Assembly: GCA_001920415.1 (NCBI GenBank) | Contig: MNJR01000074.1 | Coordinates: 1-49,909, forward strand | Source of the DNA: Acidobacteria bacterium 13_1_20CM_3_53_8 | GTDB taxonomy: Bacteria; Acidobacteriota; Blastocatellia; Pyrinomonadales; Pyrinomonadaceae | Length of the DNA stretch: 49,909 bases | Direction: 5' to 3' | Made by a program: the position numbers and the translations under genes | The notes under the pieces: generated by a model | Seen by the model: only the letters and a program-made list of their open reading frames with translations | What the model was told of the DNA's origin: nothing | Database searches by the model: none | Shown: one piece after another, positions 15,911 through 25,638 of the stretch | Position numbering within the stretch: position 1 is the stretch's first letter | Layout: the number at the start of each line of letters is the position of its first letter

Positions 15911-18900
15911 TCAAGGCTCGGCATCCTTGATATTCGGCGGCTTCGTGTTCACGTTGGAAACATTGCCTGCATCTATCTGGATACCTACGTAAAGTCTTTG
16001 CGGCGAAGTCGAAATCTGCGCCGTCACCTGCTGAACCGTATGCGAGCCGTCCTTGCTCCAGACGCCGAAGCCCGTGAATGTCACAGTGTCATGCCCTCCA
16101 GATTTGTGCCGCGCGCCGCTCGAATTACCGAATCCCACCCACGCCAGACTGTGCAGACGAAACTTGCCCTGCTGCGTGTGATTCTCATATTCAAAGGAAG
16201 CCTTCTGGCGCGCCGGGTCTGACGGAATCTTGTAGCTATAAGAGAACCGCTCGCCCGTTGACGCAATTACGTTGCGCTCGCCGCCCTGCTTGAACTCCTG
16301 CATGGCGTCGCCGTCCTGAATCGCATGAATCCAGAGGAAGGGGTCGAGCGCCGAGTTTGGGCCAATCACGATGCTGGTTGCGAAGTTCGGCGTCGGGAAC
16401 AGAAAGCCTTCGGGATATGGAAGGTGCACTTCTCCCCTGAAGCGAAAGATCAACTGCCCGTTCGTCCCTTCTTCCAGCGCCGCAGGTCCACGGAAGGAGA
16501 ATGATGACTGAGGTGTTCGCGGCTCGATGCGTATCAACGCGAAGAACAAGTCCTGATTAATGAATCCGCGATGAAGCAACTCGGTGACGAACTTTCCGGT
16601 CCTCAAATCAATAGCACCGACGGAAATGTCGAACGGGTCGTCTAGAATCGCCAGGTCATCCAGGGAGTAGGTTCGAAGCGGAAATCTCAAGAACTCGTCA
16701 AAGCCGTGCGGGCCGGGATACAGGCGTCCGGGGAAGGCCTGTATGATAGGGGAGGCGGGCATCTCTGCCATGACGCCTCCGGCGTTGAGCAAAGAGACTG
16801 CGACGGGAACGGAATACCCGCTGCAATCTTCTCCGAACTGTATCATCGCTCGTCCGAGCACATGAGAGCGACCTGTGGCATGTCCGCCAAGTTCATCCGA
16901 AGCTAACGTAAACGCATCGCCGAAGCTGCTGTTATGCGTCAAGAGCGTTAATTCCTGAACCGTGTTGAAAGGAATCTCAGGACATTCATCCTGCGCCGCG
17001 ACTTCCGACTCTTTGGTACTAAGACACAGATGCGGGTGCAGCGCCGTGCCACGGGCCGGGACACTTGCGAATTGAAGTGTCGGACTAGAGATTGGAAGTG
17101 GGAACTGAACAGTCTCTCCCTGAAAGTCTCCGCCCAAGGGCAGGAACACGGAGCCGTAAAAGCTAAAGTCCAGCAGGCCGTCAGGCCGTTGCTCAAATTT
17201 CGCCCAGGCGGAACCGTACTGTGTCGGAGTGGTCTGATTGGAAAACACGATTGGCTGATTCGGCAACTTGGAGTTGACGCTTGCCAACGCCAGCAATGCC
17301 GTGTTGCTGAAGCTCACGTAGTATGTCAGGTTGGTAACTTCTCCTGTCTCCAGGTTCAGGTCGCCGGAGGAGACCAAGCCGGGTACGTCTTGCACGCGGT
17401 TCTGTAGAGCCGGGAGTTTAAAAAACTGTGGAGTCGAGAGAACGCCGTCATCGCCCACCAACCCTTCGCCGTGTGTCACTTCAAAATGGGCAATGTTGTT
17501 GACGGGCGCATTGAACCTGAGCCGTATAGGCCCGGCGACGTGGCTATTAACCATTGCGAACCCGCCGAAAAGTGTCCCCTCGCAGCTACCATAGCGAACC
17601 TCATTTTCGTTCTGACAGTTGACGGCGCGAATCGCGTCGCCAAAGTAGCTGGCTGCTTTGCTCAAGGGGAGCACCTGCTCTAAACCCGGAGGCAGTTGCA
17701 AGCGCACGGAAGATTCACCCTGAGGTTGAGCGAACGCATTCCACCCGCTCACGGTCTGCCTGGTCTGTGCACGCGCTGCGAGATGATCGCCGGTTGCTCG
17801 CAATCCACCGTCCGCAGATGCGGACTGTTGCGGCTGAGGCGCGGGCTGAGACAATTGGCTCGAAGTCCAATTAGGGCCTTGGGCCTGGCGATATGCGGCG
17901 ACTTGATCGCTTTGCATCACGGTTTGAATATCAATCTGAGGGAAATCCGATCCGTAATCTATATTCAGTTGATGAAGCAATTCGTTGGCGATGAGTGCGT
18001 GGCCTGTTGCGCCTGGATAGTAGCCATTAAGTGAGTAGAAGCCGCCCAGATATTCAGCCGTTAGTCTTCTTGAACCGATGTCAACTCCCTTATCCCTGAT
18101 CCTGCGGAAGAAATCGTGAAGGTCATACAGGATTGCTCCATGTTCCTGTGCCAGAGATTTGAGCGCAGCGTTCAGTTCGTTAATGCGGCGGCTAATCTCG
18201 TCGGCGATCTCGGCACTCAGAATGCAGCCGTCCGGCAAAGCGTCAACGCGCCTGCCGAAAAGCTGGAATCCGATTTCGTTCAATCCGTTGACGGTGATGA
18301 GGTCGTCCGCTTTGAGCTGATACGCATTGAGTAGGACGGCTGATTCTAACTTCAGAATCTTCGCTGCCAGATTGACGGAAGAGAAGTAGGCGGTGTCAAA
18401 CGGATCGGGGATGTTCAGCACCAACACCTCAGAGCCGGAATCTTTCAGGGACTTGAGAAGCTGCTCGTAATCGGAGCGGAAGGAATCAGGGTCGGGCAAT
18501 TTGTCGCTATCACCTTTGACGGCAGCTTCAAGAGCTTCATAATAGCCAAGCTCGACTATGGTGAAGGTAGGTTGATGGTTGACTGCGCATTCAAGTTGAG
18601 TCGGCAGTTGCCCATCTTCACCATATGCAATCGGAATTATACCCAGAATCAGATTCGCCGCCGTTTGCTTTGCATCATGGCGTTGAATTAGTGGTTGAGT
18701 CGGTCGAAGCCTGAGCGCGTCTGACAGTTTGTAACCGGGTACGGAGAGATTGTTGACGGGCGAGGGCGGCAGTTGATTGAGTACTGTCGTCTGCATCGGC
18801 ACGGGCACGACGACAGGCAGTTCTGCGAAGCCGACAGGGTTACAGATTCCCGGCGACTGAATAAGCTGTTGGGGAAACTGCGCCTGCATTTGCCGGGCCA

Positions 18901-19369
18901 TCTGCGCCGGAAAGCTGTTTACCTGCGTCGCATCGCTGAGCGTAAAGTCACCCATGCCTGCGGCCAATCCTTCACCGAGCACCATGAAGGTGCTCGTATT
19001 CAACCTGCCATTATGGACAGGGTACGTCTCTATAATCCTGTTGGTGCTGACCGGGTTGGCCGCAGGCTGATGGACTGGCCCGCTGGCCGTCTGAGTTGTC
19101 TGAGAGGCGGCAGGCTGAGATTGATTCCGCCCCAAAGGGATAGCGCCGAACATCATGTCGAACATTCCGCTCTGCAATCGGTCTCCTGTCGTGTAGGCAG
19201 CTTTAATCGTGCCGTCCAGTTGCTCTTCCGTGGCACAGGCGACTGAGTCGAAGGCGGCGATGGTCTTGTCGTGACCGCAATAATCCACCGTCATGTTTTC
19301 GAGTTGCTGTATGCCAAACAAAGACATGGCCCATGAAAAGCGAAGGGTTGATTTAATAAAATCACGCAT
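15911..19369 (-). CDS. Giant protein: phasin-like N-terminal tag, degenerate SGNH domain, long beta-rich region
   Basis: 1152 residues. Residues 1-75 begin MRDFIKSTLRFSWAMSLFG and contain ACATEEQLDGTIKAAY and GDRLQSGMFDMMF, the same N-terminal module found in the products at 36901-38256 and 38334-38813. Residues about 120-480 follow the SGNH/GDSL hydrolase order, but block I reads LGEGLAAG instead of GDSLxxG, and block V reads LNGYYPGATGH instead of DGxHPxxxGH, so the Ser and the Asp-x-x-His are missing and catalysis is unlikely. Residues about 500-1152 are beta-rich with no recognised family; GGHDTVTFTGFGVW lies near the end. A GAGGT site precedes the ATG. Inferred: a structural or substrate-holding scaffold of the lipid cluster. 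Confidence 0.7.
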   Translation of the reverse strand: MRDFIKSTLRFSWAMSLFGIQQLENMTVDYCGHDKTIAAFDSVACATEEQLDGTIKAAYTTGDRLQSGMFDMMFGAIPLGRNQSQPAASQTTQTASGPVHQPAANPVSTNRIIETYPVHNGRLNTSTFMVLGEGLAAGMGDFTLSDATQVNSFPAQMARQMQAQFPQQLIQSPGICNPVGFAELPVVVPVPMQTTVLNQLPPSPVNNLSVPGYKLSDALRLRPTQPLIQRHDAKQTAANLILGIIPIAYGEDGQLPTQLECAVNHQPTFTIVELGYYEALEAAVKGDSDKLPDPDSFRSDYEQLLKSLKDSGSEVLVLNIPDPFDTAYFSSVNLAAKILKLESAVLLNAYQLKADDLITVNGLNEIGFQLFGRRVDALPDGCILSAEIADEISRRINELNAALKSLAQEHGAILYDLHDFFRRIRDKGVDIGSRRLTAEYLGGFYSLNGYYPGATGHALIANELLHQLNIDYGSDFPQIDIQTVMQSDQVAAYRQAQGPNWTSSQLSQPAPQPQQSASADGGLRATGDHLAARAQTRQTVSGWNAFAQPQGESSVRLQLPPGLEQVLPLSKAASYFGDAIRAVNCQNENEVRYGSCEGTLFGGFAMVNSHVAGPIRLRFNAPVNNIAHFEVTHGEGLVGDDGVLSTPQFFKLPALQNRVQDVPGLVSSGDLNLETGEVTNLTYYVSFSNTALLALASVNSKLPNQPIVFSNQTTPTQYGSAWAKFEQRPDGLLDFSFYGSVFLPLGGDFQGETVQFPLPISSPTLQFASVPARGTALHPHLCLSTKESEVAAQDECPEIPFNTVQELTLLTHNSSFGDAFTLASDELGGHATGRSHVLGRAMIQFGEDCSGYSVPVAVSLLNAGGVMAEMPASPIIQAFPGRLYPGPHGFDEFLRFPLRTYSLDDLAILDDPFDISVGAIDLRTGKFVTELLHRGFINQDLFFALIRIEPRTPQSSFSFRGPAALEEGTNGQLIFRFRGEVHLPYPEGFLFPTPNFATSIVIGPNSALDPFLWIHAIQDGDAMQEFKQGGERNVIASTGERFSYSYKIPSDPARQKASFEYENHTQQGKFRLHSLAWVGFGNSSGARHKSGGHDTVTFTGFGVWSKDGSHTVQQVTAQISTSPQRLYVGIQIDAGNVSNVNTKPPNIKDAEP

Positions 19370-19423
19370 AGATGATTACCTCTTCCCGGGCAACACAAAT
19401 GCAGTCCGTCTCAAGCTCTTCCT

Positions 19424-20926
19424 TCAAGTCTTTCCAGTCATCTCCGACCGAGCGACGCTCACCCTCGCAGTCTTAAAACCCTTTCGGTTAGGATTAAATG
19501 AAGCATGGAAACCGAGGTGAATCGGTTCCTTCAATCCGAGCAGAGCGATTGGCCCGCGCGCCACGTTGAAGGCATCAAAGAGAGCGAACGCGCTGACTAT
19601 TAGCTCTGCGTCAAACACCTGGCAGATGATGACCCCGGCCTTTTCATCATGCGGGTTTGAGATGAAAATCGGCTCGCCGCCCAGATAGTGAAGCGGCGGC
19701 GCTTGATAAATGTCGCGCGCCTTTGCGCTCGCCCAGTCGGCATGAACGAGTTGATCGAAGAACTTGCGACCGCAACGGCCTGTGGCCGAGATGCCGAGCA
19801 TCCAGAAGTCACGGTAAGGCTTCGTAAACGCGCGCGGCGAGACGGAGGGGAAATCCGGGGCGAGCAGATAGTCAATCGCAGCCGTTTTCACTAACTCATT
19901 ACTGTCCACATCAATGACGAATCTGACCGGCTGGCCTTCGCAAACATCCGTGAACAGGTCTGGCACTCTCTTGTACTGGTCATAGATGGGCCGCTCCATC
20001 TCTAAAACATCAACTGTGAGCCGGTCATCTTTTTCAAAGCAGTTGATGAGATGTAAGCAATAACGATTGCCGATAGGAATGTAGGCGACCCGTTCGCCCG
20101 TCTCACGCGAGACGATGAGCAAGTGACTGCCGCGCTCTGGCTCCCAGCTGAGCGAATCCATGAGCGTCCGCCCGTCGCGTGCCAGCGCCTCCATGTTCAA
20201 GATATATGGGCTGAGATAAAAGACTGCGTAGCTCTGACTGAGGCTGAAATCATGAATCGAGCATGGGTAATCGAGCGGCAGGCGTTTGCGATAAAGCAGT
20301 TTTCCTCCCACGTCAAAGCGATAGAGATTCAGGCATGGCTGGGCGGATGAGAACGCTATACCGAAGTTGAACATTTCGCCCGTAGCCGAATCAAACTTCG
20401 GATGAGCTGAAAACGGGCTGACATCATTCAGCCGTCCACCGAAATTAAACTCACCTTTCGTCTCCAGAGTTTCCGGGTCAAGCTCAAGCGGTATTCCCTG
20501 CTCACCGAACGCGATCACTGTCCCCCTGTAAGGATAGATGCTCACGTTAAGCGGCGATTCGATCATGATGTCCCGCTTCAGCCTGTCGTATTCGGAAGCC
20601 GGGCCCGAAGTCTTGAAGGTCGTGCCGAAGGCGCGAAAGACCGGATGGCCTTGATCCTCTTCAACGACAAACTTCGTGCCCCTCACAAAGCGATTCGTGA
20701 ACTGCACGCGCCCACCATGCTCGAAATGGAGCGCACAGGCCATCCCGTCGCCGTCCAACCAGTGACTATATTTGAAACCGCCGCGAGAGAAGCGCGCCGG
20801 GCCATTGAGGTAGTAAGAGCCGCGAATGAACTCTGGAATCTCGCCCTTAATATTCTCTATGACGTAAGCTTGCTCGCGCGGCGTAAACGAGAAGGCGCGC
20901 TCGATCAGAGGGGCGTGGTCGTCCAT
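19424..20926 (-). CDS. Carotenoid cleavage oxygenase (RPE65/CCD family)
   Basis: 500 residues, the usual length of the family. It has IPEFIRGSYYLNGPARF and HWLDGDGMACALHF near the N-terminus, and four iron-ligand His positions can be matched: SAHPKFDSATGEMFNFG, CSIHDFSLSQSYAVF, RYCLHLINCFEKDD and HLGFHASFNPN. The enzymes cleave a C=C bond of carotenoids, retinoids or stilbenes with O2 at a non-haem iron. The ATG at 20926 is preceded by a perfect AAGGAGGT and overlaps the end of the flavoprotein gene by 22 bases, so the two are co-translated. Context (CrtI-like and HMG-CoA reductase in the same gene set) suggests an isoprenoid substrate. Confidence 0.88.
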   Translation of the reverse strand: MDDHAPLIERAFSFTPREQAYVIENIKGEIPEFIRGSYYLNGPARFSRGGFKYSHWLDGDGMACALHFEHGGRVQFTNRFVRGTKFVVEEDQGHPVFRAFGTTFKTSGPASEYDRLKRDIMIESPLNVSIYPYRGTVIAFGEQGIPLELDPETLETKGEFNFGGRLNDVSPFSAHPKFDSATGEMFNFGIAFSSAQPCLNLYRFDVGGKLLYRKRLPLDYPCSIHDFSLSQSYAVFYLSPYILNMEALARDGRTLMDSLSWEPERGSHLLIVSRETGERVAYIPIGNRYCLHLINCFEKDDRLTVDVLEMERPIYDQYKRVPDLFTDVCEGQPVRFVIDVDSNELVKTAAIDYLLAPDFPSVSPRAFTKPYRDFWMLGISATGRCGRKFFDQLVHADWASAKARDIYQAPPLHYLGGEPIFISNPHDEKAGVIICQVFDAELIVSAFALFDAFNVARGPIALLGLKEPIHLGFHASFNPNRKGFKTARVSVARSEMTGKT

Positions 20927-22704
20927 TGGAGACCTCCTTCCCCTACGCCGACAGTGATTTCCTCCGCCAATGCGGGGCGCGGTTCTGTCATGAACCGCGT
21001 AAGCGCATAAGGGTCGAACGACCACTCGTAAACTTCGGTCGCGTCGGCGTATCGCGCGTAGCGTTCGCGTATCTCGTCAGGATCAAAACGGTAGTGATGC
21101 AGATCAATGCTCTCGATGAAGGCGCGGTTGGTGAGCACAGTAGCATCCGAGAGAACTACGGCGCTGATATGCGTCAGGATAAAGCGCGCCATCTGCTTGA
21201 GGCCAGCGAGTTGAAAATCAAGAACGCGACGGGCTTCGTCAACCGAGACGCCAACCGAGTAGAAAGACTTTTCGGCGGCGCTCAAATGGCCGACATCGGT
21301 GAAGTCGTTAAGCACGCGTTCACCTAAAGGCTCGCCCTTGATCTTCTTCCACTGGTAAAAGGCGCTGATAAATGATTGCAGGTTCTTATTAATTGGGCCT
21401 AGCTGCAAGAATCTGCTTAGGAACAGAGAGATGAATCTCTTATCCGTGAACAGGTCGTTGATGAACGGGAAGACGTAAAATGAGAAGTAGATGGCAAGCT
21501 CCCACGAATACTTCAACGTGAAGGACTCCTGATCGCCAAGCGCGTCGTAGCTCACGGCGTAGGTCGGAACGTATGCCTCATAAAACCCCTCCATCAATTG
21601 TTCGTAGACACGGCATTTACTCTCAAGTTCACCCCTGTCGGTCGTGAGTATCGCGTCGGTAATCAACGTGTTGTAGAGCGAGATAAGATCGCCGCCCGGG
21701 CTGTAAAGCGGGTCTGTGAAGCGGCCAGCCTCACCCGCAATCGCCCAACGCGATGAGTTTATAGTTTGCTTGCAGTCATAGGAGAAATCTTTAAGCGAGC
21801 TATGGTCCAGAATTTTTCTGTGCGGCAGGTCGCGCGCGAAAAGCGGAAACTCCTCGCACACCCATTCGATCAGTTTCGGCAGAGACGAGATGCGCTCACG
21901 CGGAAAAATCTGGTTGTCGTAGACCAGCCCCAGACTCGTCTTACCCTGAAGCGGAATCACCCAGAACCAGAAACCTTCACCGCAGAAATGATTCGTCGCC
22001 AGCCAGATGGGCAGATGACCTTGCGCGGCTCGCGCTCTCTTCAAACGAATCTCTTTGGGTGAACTGTCCGTCAACTTGTCTATGTTGACCAGACCTTCGA
22101 CCCAGAAAAAAGAAGCGCCATGACGAATCGGATTCTCCTTGAGCAAGCCTTGCCTGCGCGCCAAGAATTTGCCGCGCCCGGAAGTGTCTACAACCCAATC
22201 GGCTTCGAGCGACACCTCCGTCTCGGCGGTCTTGAGTCTGATCGAATGCGGTCGGTCGTCTTCCGAGAGCGCGACACCCAGATCGGCGACCGCGTTGCAG
22301 AATGTGAAGTTCGGATATTCAAGATTGAGCCGCAGCATCTCGGCCTCTATCTTATTGCGGTCGAGCTGATAGCTAGCGATGTTCGAGAGCTTGCGTATGT
22401 AAGCCTGACTGTAATCTTCAAAGTTGCGGTTCTCTAGCCCGGCGGTCTTCCAGTAAAAGCGCAGGTTGTATTTCATGAAGTGCTCGCGCAGCAGGTGTTC
22501 TTCAAGGTCAAGCACCTTCGAGAAATAGTATGCGCTCAACTGCACGAGCGATTCGCCGACCTTCTGATGAGGCGAAGGAATCTGCGAACGCCTATCCACT
22601 AGGAGAATCCGTTTGTCGGAGTTGAGCAACAACTGTCTTGCAAGCGCAAGCCCGGCCAGTCCGGCTCCAATAATTAAGACATCATAACGTTCTGAGGTTT
22701 TCAT
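20905..22704 (-). CDS. Flavin-dependent halogenase/oxidoreductase family protein
   Basis: 599 residues. An FAD fold opens with DVLIIGAGLAGLALARQLL, followed by HQKVGESLV (the halogenase KxGExL-type segment), WVVDTSGRGKFLARRQG, and WFWVIPLQGKTSLGLVYD, which matches the WxWxIP element of flavin halogenases and related hydroxylases. WAIAGEAGRFTDPLYSPGGD is the second FAD region. The usual catalytic Lys and Glu of tryptophan halogenases cannot be confirmed by eye. It may halogenate, hydroxylate or saturate a lipid or isoprenoid. The C-terminal about 200 residues, including FYVFPFINDLF, lack a clear match. Its stop overlaps the start of the carotenoid oxygenase gene. Confidence 0.8.
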   Translation of the reverse strand: MKTSERYDVLIIGAGLAGLALARQLLLNSDKRILLVDRRSQIPSPHQKVGESLVQLSAYYFSKVLDLEEHLLREHFMKYNLRFYWKTAGLENRNFEDYSQAYIRKLSNIASYQLDRNKIEAEMLRLNLEYPNFTFCNAVADLGVALSEDDRPHSIRLKTAETEVSLEADWVVDTSGRGKFLARRQGLLKENPIRHGASFFWVEGLVNIDKLTDSSPKEIRLKRARAAQGHLPIWLATNHFCGEGFWFWVIPLQGKTSLGLVYDNQIFPRERISSLPKLIEWVCEEFPLFARDLPHRKILDHSSLKDFSYDCKQTINSSRWAIAGEAGRFTDPLYSPGGDLISLYNTLITDAILTTDRGELESKCRVYEQLMEGFYEAYVPTYAVSYDALGDQESFTLKYSWELAIYFSFYVFPFINDLFTDKRFISLFLSRFLQLGPINKNLQSFISAFYQWKKIKGEPLGERVLNDFTDVGHLSAAEKSFYSVGVSVDEARRVLDFQLAGLKQMARFILTHISAVVLSDATVLTNRAFIESIDLHHYRFDPDEIRERYARYADATEVYEWSFDPYALTRFMTEPRPALAEEITVGVGEGGLQWTTTPL

Positions 22705-22762
22705 ACTCGTTTTGCTCCGTCTTTCAAGGGCACGTCAACGCCTGTCAAATCCGCACGGTGCG

Positions 22763-23965
22763 CTAATCTTTGGGTATGATGCAATGGTTCTCGTCACAAT
22801 CATGATTGATCGTGTCGTTGAAGCCCTGTTCGATGAGGCGCTCCATTCTCTCACGTCTGAAGTTCAAGATTCCGATGCCGCCGCCGCCGAGATCGTTATG
22901 CGGGTGATAGCGGTGAATCGTCAATTTCCTGTAAGGCGAGCCGCTCTTGATTCTCTTCTCAATCTGGCCTGCCGCCCGAATAAAATCCCGTACATTCCCG
23001 TCGGACAAGGTCTCGCCTCCAGACGCCCGCTCAATCGCCTCAAGTCCCTCGTTGATCCACGCGGCGGTGAGAATATCTTCTTTGATAATAGTGGCGGTAT
23101 GGATAACCATCATCCGGTCGAAAGTGTTGTAGGTATTCTGCAACACCTTGAGCGGAAGGCTCGCAATATCAGGATCAAGGTAGACGATATGAATGAAGTC
23201 GCCCCCCGCTTGAACGGCGCACCTGAGAGGCGTATTCATCACAACACCACCGTCAACATACGGTTCTCCCGCGATGTAATGCGGCGGGAAAAATCCGGGG
23301 ATGGCCGCCGAACCCAGCAGAGCTTTGTACCCATCATCATTATTCAGGTCCTTGTTCTCAAATGTCTTCGCTTCACCTGTAGCCCAGTTTGTCGCTACCA
23401 CCCGCAGCGCCTTTTGTGAACGCCGTACGCTCTCCAAAGAGATGATTTGCCTCACTAGGCTATTGATAGGCTCAGGCGAAACAAACGCGCTCAGGTCAAC
23501 GAACTCCAGCGCCCGCGTCTCAAGATTTCCGGGCGCATTAAAGAAGTTAAAGCTTCTCCTCAAAAAGTCTTGCGCAAGATATGCGCTATCTTCAGTCAGT
23601 TCTGCCAGAGATTGAGCAGGGTTTGTGAGGCAACGTGGGTTCAAGTATCTGAACGGGTCCGCGCGAATTCTATACGCGCCGTTACCACAGGTTTCGGAAT
23701 TCTCGGCAATTACATTGAGCCAAGCGTTCTCTAGGAAATTGACCCCTTCATCACCGTTCGCGCCTGCCCCGTCCTGCGAGACCATGACCGCAGCGTTAAT
23801 CGCCCCGACGGAAGTTCCCGTGTAGATAGCCGGGTCAATCTTCGTGTACCCGGTCTGCGGCATCTGGCCTGTGAGCAGCGCCTTCAACACACCCACCTCG
23901 TAAGCACCGTATGCGCCGCCGCCCGACAAGATAACTGCGTGTTTGTGGTCCCTCACGTCCGTCAT
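22763..23965 (-). CDS. Patatin-like phospholipase/acyl hydrolase
   Basis: 400 residues. Oxyanion loop SGGGAYGAYEVG near residue 15, nucleophile elbow GTSVGAINA (GxSxG) near residue 50, and catalytic Asp in YVDGGVVMNTPL near residue 220 are all present, so the Ser-Asp dyad is intact. Patatins release fatty acids from phospholipids or other acyl esters. There is no signal peptide, so action is on the cytoplasmic side. A GAGGGAACGG site precedes the ATG. It sits 58 bases before the halogenase-like gene. Confidence 0.92.
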   Translation of the reverse strand: MTDVRDHKHAVILSGGGAYGAYEVGVLKALLTGQMPQTGYTKIDPAIYTGTSVGAINAAVMVSQDGAGANGDEGVNFLENAWLNVIAENSETCGNGAYRIRADPFRYLNPRCLTNPAQSLAELTEDSAYLAQDFLRRSFNFFNAPGNLETRALEFVDLSAFVSPEPINSLVRQIISLESVRRSQKALRVVATNWATGEAKTFENKDLNNDDGYKALLGSAAIPGFFPPHYIAGEPYVDGGVVMNTPLRCAVQAGGDFIHIVYLDPDIASLPLKVLQNTYNTFDRMMVIHTATIIKEDILTAAWINEGLEAIERASGGETLSDGNVRDFIRAAGQIEKRIKSGSPYRKLTIHRYHPHNDLGGGGIGILNFRRERMERLIEQGFNDTINHDCDENHCIIPKD

Positions 23966-24061
23966 AAAACCGTTCCCTCTTGAGCATCTCAGACATGTCC
24001 GCGCCGTTTGAGAATCAGCCGCCAGAGCCGGAGCAGATTCATTCTCACCCTTTGCGCTCTG

Positions 24062-25537
24062 TCATGAGCTTCTCCCGCGCGCGACCCACTCGGGCAAAGC
24101 ATTGCTGTCGAGCCAGTCCGGAATCTGCCGCCACGTCAAAAGCGATCCGACGATGGTCGCGTAATGCTGTATGAAGTGCTGAGCAAGAAAATCTTTTTCA
24201 AGCTGCTCTCTGGAGATGCATAGTTGCCGAGTTGCATGGTCGGCGGTCAGGGCGTTGACCAGCGAGATGAAACCGTATACAGGATCTATGCTATCCAGTC
24301 CGGTCGGTATTCTTTCAAAGCTGTTCCTGACCGGCCCAAAGAGTCTTGAGGCCATTCCAAACGAGAAGAGGTCAGCCAGCCTGAAACTCCAATCAACAGG
24401 GTTGAGCGAAATGTTGGTGATTCTCTCGGGCCTATCGGCAACAAAAATCATGCTAACGCGAATCTCTCCGCTCTTTTGTACTTCAAAGTTGATGATCTCG
24501 ATGGCGGCCCTGAATTGCCCCGGCCCGTATCCGATTAATCCTTGAGCCGGGTCTCTAATAAATGAATAGCCCAGCCCGTAGCGCCCCAGATAGTCCGGCG
24601 AGGTTTCGTCTTCGTCGAGTATGAAGTCGCGGCTTAGGACAAGGTAACTCTCCTCCGTAAGCGGAAAAGATAGCTCTGGCCCATTAGATCCGAATGGTCT
24701 GAATCTAAAGCTGAAGTCGAAGATGCGTACCTTGACCACAATCCATTCGTACTTGCGCCCGATCTCACGCAGGTCAACGATGGCCGACTCGCTCCCGGCG
24801 GGGAACTTGCCGATTTGTCCCGTGTCGCGCAGCTTGTAGTAGTGCTGTGTGAAACCGAAGCCTTGTCGCAGGATGTCAGGCTCGTTGCACCAACTTAGAC
24901 TTTTCAGATAGGAGGGAAGATTGCGGCGCTCGGATTCGACATAGACTTCCGGCTGGCGAAAGGCGCTCACACGCATGAAGTAGCGAAGCACGAACTCCCG
25001 TGTCTGATCGCGCATCCAGAGGGCCGCTTCCCGATTCAGACTCGCGGGCGTTCGCGGCTGGTCGTAAAACATCTCCTGAAAGTTGCCCATCACCGGGAGA
25101 ACGACATCATCAAGTGTGACCTGATCGAAAAAACCGAAACTGCTATCTGGCCGATTGAACACACGCTCCAACTCGAATTTCTCCGCGAAGCCATTAGGGT
25201 ATGTCTGATCCCACCAGCGTTTGAGTGCGCGGCCATCTGCGAGAGCGTTCTCCACTCTGTCCAGAAGGAGCCGGTCTTTATCTGTAAACACAGCGCTGTT
25301 GAGCTGATTTATTCGTGCCCCGGTGGCTGGTTCATTATTCATCCGACTTCCCTGCGACAGATTGGAAGTTGCCTCACTCCTGTCATTGCGCGAGCGTGGC
25401 TGGCTCAAAGCGTGAGCGACACGGCTGAACATCCCATCAATCGCCCGCGTGCTATCTACTCTCTGGTTGAACATCTCCATGCCCAAGAAGAAAGCGCGAA
25501 GAGGACGACCTATCATTTCATCTAATAGTTGTCCCAT
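24062..25537 (-). CDS. Unknown protein with N-terminal PLxxFxxGMExF segment
   Basis: 491 residues from ATG 25537, chosen because GGAG lies at good distance; the upstream ATG pair at 25585 has no ribosome site. I do not recognise the family. The N-terminus MGQLLDEMIGRPLRAFFLGMEMF resembles the N-terminal segment of the product at 33741-34475. The rest is a large, aromatic-rich domain (RKYEWIVVKVRIFDFSFRFRP, GLGYSFIRDPAQGLIGYGPG, FAAIEIINFEV-like strands) ending in FIQHYATIVGSLLTWRQIP. No catalytic motif is apparent. Its position between the patatin and DUF1702-like genes suggests a role in the same lipid process, perhaps as binding or carrier protein. Confidence 0.65.
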   Translation of the reverse strand: MGQLLDEMIGRPLRAFFLGMEMFNQRVDSTRAIDGMFSRVAHALSQPRSRNDRSEATSNLSQGSRMNNEPATGARINQLNSAVFTDKDRLLLDRVENALADGRALKRWWDQTYPNGFAEKFELERVFNRPDSSFGFFDQVTLDDVVLPVMGNFQEMFYDQPRTPASLNREAALWMRDQTREFVLRYFMRVSAFRQPEVYVESERRNLPSYLKSLSWCNEPDILRQGFGFTQHYYKLRDTGQIGKFPAGSESAIVDLREIGRKYEWIVVKVRIFDFSFRFRPFGSNGPELSFPLTEESYLVLSRDFILDEDETSPDYLGRYGLGYSFIRDPAQGLIGYGPGQFRAAIEIINFEVQKSGEIRVSMIFVADRPERITNISLNPVDWSFRLADLFSFGMASRLFGPVRNSFERIPTGLDSIDPVYGFISLVNALTADHATRQLCISREQLEKDFLAQHFIQHYATIVGSLLTWRQIPDWLDSNALPEWVARGRSS

Positions 25538-25638
25538 CTCGCTCACTCCAGCCTCTTTCCCAAGTCCAACGCTGCCCGACATCATCCGTTACAGCTTCGT
25601 GCCTTCCCTGAAAGTCCTTCGAGGCTTTTTAGTTTTCC

